Part shown: one piece after another, positions 24,361-36,190 of the stretch
Layout: every line of letters begins with the position of its first letter
Position numbering within the stretch: the stretch's first letter is position 1
NCBI RefSeq assembly: GCF_001949145.1
Contig: NW_019091392.1
Coordinates: forward strand, 1,106,980-1,170,979
Direction: 5' to 3'
Source of the DNA: Acanthaster planci
Lineage: Eukaryota; Echinodermata; Asteroidea; Valvatida; Acanthasteridae
Length of the DNA: 64,000 nucleotides
Notes under the pieces: model-generated
Database searches by the model: none
Told to the model about the DNA's origin: nothing
The model's input: only the letters and a program-made list of their open reading frames with translations
Program-made: the position numbers and the translations under genes

Positions 24361-25785
24361 AATAGCAATTCAACATTTGAAAACCAGGTTAATTATAATG
24401 ATTGGAATCTGAAGCTGATTATTCATGAACAAGTCAACTGGCATGTAACATTTTCTGTTTGGGGAATAAGCCAAAGAAAAAGAAAAGTGACAACAGGATA
24501 TCGCTGAAACGTGTTTCGTAAAATGCATCGGTGCTTATATTGCCAGACGTTCTGATGGAAGATGTTTGTGGCTGATTTTTTTTTTTTTGCAGGAAAGTGT
24601 TCAGAAGCGATACCGAGCAAATACTGTGGTGTTGGGTTAACACTCTGTAGGGTTAGTACAATACCATGTAGTATTCATGCATTACCGGCCAACCTGTAGG
24701 CCTACCACATGCTGTAATATTTGAATGGGACCATGTTAAAGAAATATTTTACTAAGATCCTTTGTGTTTCAACTTACAGATAGGCCTATAATGAACCTCT
24801 GCATACTAAGATGCTAGACTTGCTGCTGCAGATTTTTAGGATTCAGTGTCTGAATGATTGTTGCTCTTGATCTGTAGTTTCACTCGAGGTTTGTGTTCTG
24901 GGCGCTACCTTGTGGTTCTGGTATTCATCTAGTTTACAATTAAAATGTCACTGCGTGAGTTAGTTTGACTTTTTGGAACTATTGTGATATTCCCTCCGAT
25001 GAGGCGCTGCTGGTTAGGCTCATGAATATGCATGCCCGTTGGCAGCAGCCGATACTGTTCATTTCCTTCCATTGAGTTGACAGGTACCTCGAGTGCCTTA
25101 ATGGCCGCTCTGATCGCCCCGATGAAAACCCACACGCTAGCCCCCGGGCTTGAATAGGAATATGATGACAGGAGCTTATACATAATACATTATTCAAATC
25201 AGAGATGACAAAAGATGCTACCCGTGAAATCAAAATCGGCTTGCTGCTCAGCTAGTCTAGATTCGACCAGGATTTAAGAAGTTTCGGATATGTGTGTTTA
25301 TTTTGTTTTACGGAACACGGGGGGATCTCGGCCAACCTGTCGGTGTGCCCCCCTTTTTTTTAATTGAGCCAAATAATAGTCAGCTTTGTAGGCAGTTTTA
25401 TGGTTAAATAATTACATTTGTACGCGGGGGACTTTTATTATGCAATTATGATAAAATGGCCTGTGCTTTCAAGCTTTCTTTCGGAAATTTGAACTGCCTG
25501 GAAAAAAATCAATTTGAGTTAAGAACACAATAAATCCATAGGTAAACAATTACAAAATATATCTTGTAAGCATTTAGTCCTTTTCTATTTGAGTTAATAT
25601 CAAGACGTGCCCCTTTGATTACTTTCCCCCATCCCGGTACATGTACTAGGTGCTAGCGACAGAAAATAAGCCTTCCAAAAAAATTAAACAAAAAAACAGT
25701 TGCCTGCATTATTTATGATATCTGATATGGGGATATAATTCCAATCTACCTCCGATGTTTTTATTTTTCATCTCCAATCGTACAC
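24361..25785. other. Intergenic DNA, no gene seen
   Basis: AT-rich with a modest GC-richer patch at about 25000-25150. No coding frame of note, a T-run at about 24577-24588. Nothing else seen. Confidence 0.5.
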
Positions 25786-26350
25786 TTTTGGGGTCGAAAT
25801 TACGCGCGTCGGTGATTTCTCGTCAACAGGCCGGTGCCCCCCCCCCACTCTGAAGAAAACAAGAAGCCATTTTGCAATTAAGGCATTTCCGTCACTTCCG
25901 GCCACAGCCCGGGAGCAGTTTGGCCTTTTATTGATCGCCCACAGGCAGTCGGGGCCCGGACTCGGCTGACTTCAGAACTTTCAAAAAACAAGTGCTATTC
26001 ATCATCGGAGCAAGCCTACATTAAGATATGCCCTCCCGTCCTCCGCGCGGTTTTTTTGCTCGGGCTGAAAAACAAGACGTGCGGAGTGCAGTGGAGAAGG
26101 AAGGGTTTAAACCAAGATTTCAGCGCCATTTCTTTGGATCTAGCTCCCAGGCACGAAAATCCCCCTGGCGTCTTTTGTAGCCAGCCCAATAACAGACGCG
26201 CTCGAGTGTCTAGCGTGCTTGTATCCTAATGCGGAAAATTCATATCGGCCGGCCCGAGTGCCCAGGGCGGTGTTGTGAGCCAATAAGTTGAAATTTCATC
26301 TCCGGGATGGGGTACCTTTTTTTAGTCCCAAGTCTTTTTCTCACTCTCCC
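25786..26350. promoter_or_regulatory. Candidate enhancer, CpG- and motif-rich
   Basis: GC-rich block with a Hox/Cdx plus Pbx-like composite TTTTATTGAT (25926-25935), an Ets-type ACTTCCGG near 25893, GCCAATAAG near 26279 and several CpG clusters. Short frames only. Good enhancer candidate by composition; untested. Confidence 0.3.
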
Positions 26351-29089
26351 GCATTCAAACTTGTCAAGTTCCTGAGAGGGTGAGTGGCCCTGTACCCTCC
26401 AAGAAGTTGCCATGTGCTGCCAGCGACAGTTATTAGTTTGCCAGATCCTTGCTCATCTCGGGAGGGAAAAAATACAAACGCACACAGCATCTCTTGCCCG
26501 TGCAGCCGATAATGAAATCAGCTCTCGAGGCCTTTTTTCACGCAGGATTTGTCGATATGAAAAAAAGTTTTTTGAGTGTTGTTCTAGTCTAGATGAATGC
26601 ATTTCAGTTTGCGTGGAGGAAAACGGGAATTCCAGTTTAACTTACGCTAATACTTGCGTTTTCCCAGTATACACAAATGTCCAGACGTTTGATAGAAATC
26701 TTGTAAGATTATAGTAATAATTGAAACATACATACATACATCTAGGGGGATGTGTTATTAAGTAACAATAGGCTGGAGTGTGTATAGAGATTGGACTTGT
26801 CGGGGGTACCCCTCTGTCCCATTTCGTGCCTGGTATAGCTGTTCAGTGTTTTATTGTATTTTTTCATTAGTTCGTGATAAATTGTGATATGTGAAAACAA
26901 TTTTATGAAGTTGTCACTGTAAATTCTATGCTACTACAGCAATAATGAAATTGAATTTGTTCTTAAAACATATTGTAAGTTTGTAATTTACCTCGACATT
27001 AGTTAAAAATCATGTTTTATATTTTGATACTAAAGTCATAAAGATGGTTTTGAATTTTATTGAATAATGATAGCGCTGTGGTGAAACATTTCTCTGTCTT
27101 CTCAGCCGGAGGGGTTATTTTAAGATAGCATTAAAGAATAAAAAGAATCTCTTTAGGATTAACATCCGCCGTGGTGTGGATTTCGCGGGGGCTTGGGCCG
27201 ACCCCGCTTTCCACTGGGTTGTCTAAGAACACGAGTGACCGTGTGATGACCACTGGTTTGCCCGTTGGCCACGCAGTGCCAACCCGCGCTCTGACCGTCA
27301 ACCGCACACTGAGCACACAAACAAACATTGCTCCATGATCACGCAAAAACACTCGTTTCACGCGCGCTTCGGAGGCCGACCTCGGGTTGTGATGGGGACA
27401 GTTGCCATAGCTGAACAAAAGCGACAGAGATTTTTCCTGATTGAACTCCGCCAATACAATGAAATAAAAGTTGGCTTTTAGAAAATTTTGTTTGGTGTGT
27501 TTGATTTCTTGAATTTTTTTTACCTCAGTATTGTAATTTTGGTTGAAAGCGCAGGTCGACGACGATAGGCCAAAACAAGTCTGAAGGTTTGAAACGTTCT
27601 TGAAATGAGACAGTCTGTTCTTCTGCAACGCGATAATCGTAATTGTTGGTAGATAATTGCTGCGAAAAACAAACCGATAGTGCACAAAGTGTTTACCGCT
27701 AAGCAGCTTTATGTAGCTACTTACCACAATCTAGTAAATACTGCTCAATTAATGACATACCAGCAATGGGGTTATTATGCATTTCGAGACAAAGGTTATT
27801 GCCATACCAAGTTAAGTGAACTTTCTTCACGTTTTGGCCTCCCAAATCAACTGACAGTCAATGCTTGTTTACGAAGGGAAAGTCTGTAAGCTGAAAAAAA
27901 TGCGACCTTTGACATAAGAAAACACAGATAGTGCCCTCTATTGGCTATAAGAATGAGAAGAATATTTAGCTCGTTCGATTGGTGTCCGACAGGTCTATAG
28001 ATACGGTCATGAGAAATTTGTGTCAATAAGCGAACGGTTTCGGGCTACTCAACGTGCCTTAATTGGGTGAAGAGGTCACACAGAGATTAAATTCGCTGCA
28101 CGAATTCGAACTGCCGACAGCATCAAGGATCCTCCCCCACACACATATATTTTTTTACATGGCCTTTATTTCACAGAATTTATTTCACCTGAGCCAATTT
28201 GCCTCTATACAGGCAACCATTTCTCTGAACTATTTACAACCGTTTCAACTTGCCTTCGCATCGCTAACTGAAAGGCCATTCGTTTTGTTTTTCCACTGTA
28301 GGATATACATGTACTTTTCCAAGTTACGGCGTGTTTTTGACTTGGGCTAGGCCCGATTAAGCACAAGATGTCTCGCGACTGTCAAATCAAACGCAGTCGG
28401 TTGACATGAGTGAGCAGGGGGGGATCGAACAAGTTGACTGAGCGCTATATACAAGTATGTCAAGGTACAAACACCATTTCTAAAAAATATTTTAAACTTA
28501 TTCTATAAAGAAAGGTATTTTATCTGTTTCAAGTAGGACTTATCAATAAGTATAAGTATAAATCATATACATGTATTCAACCAGTCCCATTCTTTTGAAT
28601 CAAATTTAAATATTTGAACTGTTGAAATACATATTACCTGAAATAGTTACTTATCTCCATGAAGGTAAACCACCAGAGTACGGAAGTGTGGTGTTAATGA
28701 AATCAAAAACCCAAATACGAAAAACACTACCGGTACGCTTGTATTGTAAGCAAAATAATCGAAAATATTGTATGGGATTCACTTTTAGAATGATTTGCAT
28801 TGATATCAGAGCACCAGTCTGATGCACTACCTTGTTGTTCCTTTGACTTGGTGCAGTATTCATCCCAGTATCCTTAACTACTATTTCGTGGTGGTGTAGT
28901 ATCGTCCCTTTATAATTATTGTGGACAGTAGAACACATGCATAGCAATGAGAGTGTAAACTTTACAGCTGCAATTATGTTGTCTGCACGATCCCTACAAT
29001 GTGTGCGCTATCGTCTCTTTGTCCCCGGCGCAATGACTATGCGCTGGGGTAAATACAAATGATGATGGTTGTACCCGAATGAATGTGAG
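26351..29089. other. Intergenic DNA, no supported gene
   Basis: AT-rich for most of its length, with a short (CATA)n run near 26731-26747. A 198-codon minus-strand frame (27131-27727) is the longest frame outside nkx2.2 except for the exon-1 frame; its composition is uneven, it has no domain, and half of it lies in a CpG-rich patch (27160-27420), so it is treated as chance. Confidence 0.5.
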
Positions 29090-30330
29090 CATAACCAAAC
29101 GCAGTTTACACATCGCGACGAACCGGCTGAGTGCCCCGCTCAATGAGGCCCTGTCACAACACGTGTAACCGACGCTAAAATGACGAACTAAATCGAAAGC
29201 AACAAGAAGAAAGAAGCGTTAAATGTTTGCGCTGATGACGGCGTTGGACAGTCCATTTACGGAGTGACAGCCACATCCATCAGCGGGGGCTCAGCGCGTT
29301 TTTAAGTGCAGCGCGCCGGGGCCTGGCGAGAGCTAGGGGGCCGTGGGCGACTGCGGGGCTAGCGAGCCGGCCGAGCGCGCTCCATCCCTTCCATCCTCAG
29401 TGCTCACCAGATTTGGATTGGACTCCCTCTACAATGGTACGGTTGGCTGACAGGAATGAATAAAAAAAGTCGAGTAACTGAAAAAAATGGGGAGAGACTT
29501 AGAACTATAGCACACATACATATTTCTTCCCCAACTTAAAATCAACAACATGACTTCAGGGTCCAGCTGTCATTATCGGTGTATTGCAAGGACTAGCAGC
29601 GCGCTGTGGTGCGGTGGTCCCGTTGGGCATATAGCTACACACTTCATTAACTCTCTTATCTCACTACCTTTATTTTACCTTCTCCCACTGTATTGCAGTT
29701 GTAAAAGCCTAGTGACATAATGCTTTTTATAAGTGGCGCGATTACCCCTAAAAAGTCAGTGCATTTAAGGCACGTTCAGTGGGCTCCGATGTGTTAAGCG
29801 ACCGGCAGCGCACGTGTGGCGTCTCCATCGGAGAATACACCACTTTAGCCCCCATAAATCGGGCTTGTTACATGGTCAAGGGCATCTAAATGGTCTTCAT
29901 TGTGCATCTTTTTGCTTCCCCCTTTCTTTCTTTATCTGAAGTTTTCTTAAGCGGAACCCCGGGGCGATAAATGCCGGCGTTTCGGCCGTCAAAACCCCCT
30001 CGTTGTGGGTTTTGTGTAGGCAAATACAATCCACAGCCGATTTAACAGGGACAATATACGCTACCAAATAGGCAGGCTGGTTCGGATGTAGCGGTACGAC
30101 GAGGGAGCTCCCGCCCTGTTCTCTCGGCCCAGTGCCCAGTCACTCTCGGTGTTTTTCTTGGCACGTCGACCATATGGGCCTACGCGGTCGACTCTCTCTG
30201 GCGCACGGTGCATGGTTGGGTCCCGAAGGGAAAGTAAAAGCAACAAAACAGAACAAAAAGCGGCGCAGCCGATTCAAGCATGCAGTTATTACTAGGGACT
30301 TGGAAGCCTCCAAGTCCGTAGGCCTGTGAT
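29090..30330. promoter_or_regulatory. 1.2-kb CpG-rich region, candidate regulatory cluster
   Basis: Three GC-rich segments (about 29200-29420, 29720-29870, 29940-30300). Seen: a Cdx/TATA-like TTTTTATAAG (29724-29733), E-box CACGTG (29811-29816), and a 7-bp inverted pair CTCCGAT (29784-29790)/ATCGGAG (29827-29833) around that E-box. Also CCATAAATC near 29853. No exon recognised. Confidence 0.3.
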
Positions 30331-31145
30331 GGGGACCTAGGCACATCGCTTGTTCGTTTATGGGGAAAGGATGGGCACCCCGGACGGGCCAAATGTGATC
30401 AAATAAAGTAATATAAACACCCATCGCTCAGAGAACCCTTCCGTTAGTTTAAGAACCTTAAGCACATGGGTGGCTGTTGTTGACCCAACAAGCTATTAGT
30501 AAAACAATAAATGCAAACTAGTGCCAAGGCAACAGAGTGAAAGTAACACGAATTTAACACAGTTTGGGAGTCACATACATAGGACTTTCACCCCGGTGAC
30601 ACTGCACTCACCGGGTCTTCCCCGGCGCTGTCTTTAGAAACGCAACAAGACAGATTAACTGTACCCAGATGAACATAATTTGTCTGTCATGAAGAAAAAT
30701 TATTTTCATTGCATTTGATTTATGGTCAGTTTGCCTGCAAATACTTCCATCGTAGGTGTCTCTACCCTTTGCATCTTACGTTATAGTTGTTGCTACTAAA
30801 GCTCACGCAGCCTATAGGTGGTTTGGGTTTCTTGTTCATCTACCCCAGTTTTGCTATTGTTCGAATTCTTCAGAATTCATGGTTTTTAAGGCATGCCATT
30901 TGGTTTGGATGTACAGTGGAAACTTTGGCTTAGGAAGTGAAGTCGGTGAATTACAAGAAGATAACTCTTCAAAACGTTATACTTTGTCAAAACGTGTTTT
31001 TCATAGAACTTTCTTTGAAGAAAACCTTTCTACATTTAAGACTTTTCCCCACTCAGATAATTGTTAGGTACCGTTAAATTTATTTCGATATCATCGTCAG
31101 CAAAGATCGTCATGTCAAATTCTACCTTCGCCTAAAAACTCCTCC
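30331..31145. other. Intergenic DNA, no gene seen
   Basis: AT-rich, short frames without domains. A 103-codon + frame at 30756-31067 has no recognisable features. Confidence 0.5.
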
Positions 31146-31760
31146 AAAGGGGTTATAACCCAAGTATCACACCTAGACCATGATCGGCCAATCCTGCAGC
31201 GCCCTCATTCTGAAATTGGGGCTGGAGGTAGCTAGTGACGTGACATAAACCATAACGCAGAGTTGGCCACGAGTGAGAGTTTGAAGGTAAGAAAGCGAAT
31301 AGTTGGACTGCAATAATGCCTTTTGTACAACTTCGTCCACTCTTCGTATAGTTCGGAAGCTTCGTCCCAGCATTGCCCCGAGCCCCGTATATCCAACAGC
31401 ACTGCGCATTGGAAATGGGCCCTTCCACGAGCATTCACATCCTACTCCAAGTCGCAAGAGGCTCTCGTGTTAAACTAGCAACCCTTTCCCATCACTAACT
31501 CCATGGGCAAATAACGAGTATTGGTCCTCGAGTATACTCCAGCGGCACCCCATAAACACCGGAATCGCGGGGGGGGGGGATGACGGGCATGTATATACGC
31601 CCGGAATCGAGTCGACGGAGGATGGGTGCTCTGGACCTGAAGGGCTACCATCTTAAGTCCCGTCGAGGGTGCTTCGATGGGTGAGGACGAGGGGACGTGC
31701 GCGTGACTCGGGATCGTCTCGGGCCGTCGTCTTGACCGACAAATCACAACAGTAGTTCAG
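31146..31760. promoter_or_regulatory. CpG-rich block, candidate regulatory
   Basis: GC-rich, with a GCGCCCTC octamer at 31199-31206 and GTATATACGC near 31593 after a G-run. Three minus-strand frames overlap each other here without any domain, consistent with low stop-codon density in GC-rich DNA. Confidence 0.22.
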
Positions 31761-32375
31761 CCCTTGGAGAAGGCACTCCGCCTTGTATTGCGACCACTTC
31801 AGTTAAATAGCAACCTCATCCACAATAAATTATCCGGGATCTTTTTTATCACTGAACTCTTCAGAATACAGGGGATTTTTTTCTTTTAGGGAGCTCCTCC
31901 AAGAGACACTCGCCGATTTGAAGTGACACAACATGGATTTGGTTAGAACAATGACAATTCTGAATTGCTTTTAATGCCAAAGAGACACCGCAAGAAAACC
32001 TGAAAGTCTCCAGTGTCGGTTGCTGGTGCTCTGCGCTGCAGCAATAAACAGAAAAAATACAGCGTAATAGCCATCCCAGAAAGTAATCATTATTGCGAAA
32101 ATTCAACAACAAATATGGTATCTCTTTGGAGATTTCTATTAAATTATTCATTATTTACTCTCACGGCGCAGAGCTTGAAAACGACTGACTCATCTTCCAT
32201 GTTCTATTCAAATAATTGTAATATTCAAACAGTCTGGAAATAAATTGTGGGGATTATGACTAAAAAATCCCACAAAAATGTCCCAATATTTCAAGTTTCT
32301 TAAATCAACGTTGAAAATGGAATCTTGGAATGTTGCCGATAACAATGTTGATATGCCAATGACACATAAGTTCAC
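31761..32375. other. Intergenic DNA, no gene seen
   Basis: AT-rich, no coding or repeat signal recognised. Confidence 0.5.
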
Positions 32376-33260
32376 TTTACCACACAAAAGTGGTCGACAG
32401 TGCAGCGGACGGAGTTTAGACCAAAGAGCCCCAGTTTTGCTCATCCCACCTTATGAAAATTCACGCGTGCTGCCGCCCAATGCCCGCCTGCGGTCGTCGG
32501 TATTTTCTCCAAATTGACATAAAAGGAACGGCAATTTAGAGTAGCGAGTGCGGTTCATCCTCGAATTACAGCCCCGTGTTTGTTGGGACATCAACGGCAG
32601 TCCCCCTCGCCACTCAGCTCAGGCATTGTCAAAGCTTTTCTCTCCCTTCCTCTACATATCTTGAGTTTACTCTTCAGTTTCTTTGGCAACTGTAGCAGCG
32701 TGACGAGGGGGCTCCAGCCCCGCAGAACCCCCCGCGCATGCCAAAGAGAGTGTGGCAGGGACAAAACTGGGGGGAAAAGACCTCAGCAGAAAGAAGATGC
32801 AGAAGTGCGGTCAATCGATGTAACAACATCCAGTCGCAATTACCCGTGTTTTGTCCTTTTCCTCGCTCGTTGCTCCCTTTATGGTTCTCCCGTCTACGGC
32901 TCTCCGCCGGCGCGGTGGAAGGCAAACCAGAGACGTGGCTCTGTGGACAAAACAAGGGGATGAGAAATGACATGGACCTATAGAATCTGTATCATCTGAT
33001 CGGGCCAATCAATAGAGCGTTTGCTTGTTAAGGCCCTGGCGAGGCTAGGCAGTGTGAAATGAGGTTTGAACAACCACCAAACAACACGCTGAGCCTACGG
33101 CGGTGCGGAAATTCCGTAATCCGGGCCCTCCAGGAAATCCACGTAGTCCCAAAATTGAACTTACAATGTGAATTCCATATTTTATTTAACCCGACTTTAA
33201 GTTCTAAGGTAGAGATCCGAAGAAAAGAAAAGTGCAGCGATTCCAAAGCATGAATGGGTT
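32376..33260. promoter_or_regulatory. CpG-rich block, candidate regulatory
   Basis: GC-rich, several overlapping domain-free frames on both strands. Near 33003-33020 GGGCCAATCAATAGAGCG gives an inverted-orientation-independent CCAAT and an AATCAATA Hnf6/Pbx-like word, followed by a forkhead-like GTTTGCTTG (33019-33027). Regulatory role inferred. Confidence 0.25.
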
Positions 33261-33699
33261 TGTACTCAAATTCATGACTAATGCGAGACATAACTTCCAA
33301 GACAACAGTTGCGGAATTATTGAGATTTTTTTATTACGCTTGTCAGTTTGGACTAGTCCAACAATGCTTCGATAATTTCCAGTCCGTGTAACATTATCAC
33401 CAGTCTACACCTATATGGAAATCACAACAGATTCTACAGGAGTCGTTTGCTTTCTGTTAAATGACACTGTAACTGATTGAAACTCTGGATTTTAAGTTTG
33501 GGACAACGAAGCTCTCATTTAAATCCTTTCTCCGTAAATACTTGCCAGAAAATATATTACTCTGCCAGAATCACCTAAAATACCATAGAAAGGTAAAGAA
33601 GATGTTTACTTTAAACAATATCAGTTGAAGTCACTGTGCACAGTAGGCCGTTTATGGGGGTGTTTTTTTTTAAATATTATTCAGTTCGTCTTGTCGGAT
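33261..33699. other. Intergenic DNA, no gene seen
   Basis: AT-rich, no signal recognised. Confidence 0.5.
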
Positions 33700-34450
33700 T
33701 ACAGCATTTATTTTCTTGGGGGGGTCGCGTAAGACAATCTGTGCTCCCTGACTGCTAGTCACAATTAGCCAAACGTACTTGTGATTTTTCCCCCCAATGC
33801 TGCCCGTTCATCACCGATGCCCTATACCCCGGTACAATGCTCGGTGGAAATCACGCCAGGGAGTCGAGTTACTCATAAACCCAATATTTGAGATAATATG
33901 GTGCTGCATAAGTGCTGTGCAAAGAATCCCGGGATGCACGATAAAACCAAACCCAATCTCCACATTGGAAGGTACCGTCTTGTAATCCCTAATTATACGT
34001 TTTCTTGTTTCAGGGTACCTAATAACATATTCAAATGACTTGGCATCGACTCCCCCGCACGCTGTCTTGCTTAACTTGTTGGATCGTTTTATCTGTCTAG
34101 GATCTCGCAGTCCCTTCTAGCAGAAGGATTGATACTTACCGATAATTAATTTAAAACATAATTTACTACCCCCATAACACACGACCAATGCATTTAATCA
34201 AGTTAAATGTATTTGATAATTGCATTTATCTATTGTGCCACGCGCGCGGGGCCGGGCTGGCCCCGGGTCAGTTATACAGCACTTGAGGAGGCCTCTAATT
34301 TGTCAAATAAGAAGCTCCCTCCTAAATTAATTGATAATGTATCGGTGTTATCAACGAGGCCGGGGTCTGATATGTAGGCTAAAAGACTCGATCAGATAGC
34401 AAAGTGGAGATGGCAGCTACATCGTGTGAAGCAGGCCACAAGGATCTTGT
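33700..34450. promoter_or_regulatory. Strong candidate enhancer: GATA, NK2 and homeodomain motifs
   Basis: Contains an NK2-type CACTTGA (34280-34286), TAATTAAT-like homeodomain words (34325-34333), convergent GATA sites TGATAA (34332-34337) and TTATCA (34348-34353), further GATAAT near 34214 and 34141, and a GC hairpin GGGGCC (34248-34253)/GGCCCC (34259-34264). No reading frame. One of the densest motif clusters in the window. Confidence 0.35.
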
Positions 34451-36190
34451 TTTAATGCACGGTTGACGCATCGTCTGTGAATGTGCTTTTCATGCCGTCG
34501 CACCACTCTGTGTATCAACCTGTTAAGCAGAATGAGAGAGCAAGAACAGAAGAGTGTCCGATCTGATTCACTGTATGACGAATGCGTTTGATAAAGTCGA
34601 GATGCTTAGCATAAAAGTATGCAAGGTCCATGTTACAATCGTTTTCACTGAAGTAATGGATTGTGTGTATTTCATCTCTTTTTAAATCATTTCCACGTGA
34701 AACTAATCTAGTGGCATCGTTTCAGGATTATTTCGATAGTTTTCTTGGGGATGAGTGAGGGTCATACAACGTATTTTGTCTTGACTGGGATTCGAAGCTG
34801 TGATAGGTGAAAATGCACCGCGATGTATTCTGATTCAGGAGTTCAACTTCCTGCAGTATAAAGTCGCGTCAGCCTAGCCCAGCATCTAAGGTGAGGTCAA
34901 CCAGTCTCGTAGAGCTCTTAATCCTTTCTTGAGGTTTGGTATTACTAAAGCGAGTCTTTTTGGCATTCGGTTGCCAGCTGCATCTATCTGATCTTGTCCA
35001 GCGAAGCTTAAAAGTCTCTACAAGATGGCTAGCTTTCGCATATATGTGGCCTCCAAAACTCATAAAGACTTCTTCAAGAAAAGAAAAAGAAAAGGTAACT
35101 TCAATGACCATTGTAATGAAACGACGATGCAGATCCACACATGGCCATGATTGAGTGCGTACTAATGGAAACGAAGTTTCAAGAAACTATGTAAGCAGCA
35201 AAGACAAAATACAGAAAGCTAGAGAAAGTAGTAGAATCCTGCTTGAAGGCAGCGTCACAAACTTCTAGTGCATCTTCAGAAGCAACCGACTAAAAGAGTT
35301 GAAGGGCAAGCTGTAATATTGGTGCATTGAGATCTAGATCGCGTCTATTTTGTGTCTATGGGCTCTTAAGTTCCAAGTTTTTGAGGGTTGGGCAAAGTGT
35401 CTTGGCACCAGTCATGGATGTAACGCCGCTTACTCGGACACAGGACTATAGGGTCAGGTCTGCAATGTTAGGGCTACGGTATAGGGGACAGTTGATGTCG
35501 TGCAGTACAAGGGCCCGTATAGACAAGTTACGGGTTATCAGTTGTTCCCGCCCCACACATCACCAATGATAATCATCGTCAGTCCGCTGAATTGGACAGA
35601 GAGAGGGAAAGAGAGAGAGAGAGAGAAAGAGACGGGGGATGTGAGTGGGGCAAAAAGATAAATGACCGGCCATATGGAGCGTTTGGGGGCTCCCGGCGAA
35701 TATCACCCCAATGTTTGCTCTACCGCACGGTTGTCACTGCCAGGAAATTGCAGCACAAATGAGTTTATTTTAGGGGCTTTTAATAATTTGACGAAACTCG
35801 TTAGCCGAATCGTTGATTCCGGCCAATTTTTCGCGTTTTTTTCTGTTTGTTTTTGAGCATTTATGCTACTTCTTCAAAAGACCAAAATGTTGAGATTTAC
35901 TTCAGTATACCTTCTTCACTGTCTCATAATGAATCTCTAGCATTATCATAGGTTCTTCTGTTAAATTAATGGAGGCTTCTGCACGTTGTCGGTCTTAATC
36001 ACCGTATGAAATAAGCGCCCTTTGACAACTCTCTTGTTGGGTTGTTTGAGACGTATATATAGTGATCAAAAACATCCCCAACTAAATGCAAATATTATCC
36101 AGTAATGAGTTCTTCGGTTTATATTCTGCAAAACTAATTTCACTGTTGATACGCCAGTGAAACATTCTAGGTCGTACAGACTAGACTCAA
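34451..36190. other. Intergenic DNA, no gene seen
   Basis: Mixed composition, a (GA)n-rich stretch at about 35599-35632, short frames on both strands without domains. Confidence 0.5.

Noticed and set aside
27131-27727. 198-codon minus-strand open frame
   Set aside because: Long for this window, but no domain, no splice context, uneven composition, and half lies in CpG-rich DNA where stop codons are scarce. Needs transcript evidence before it is called.
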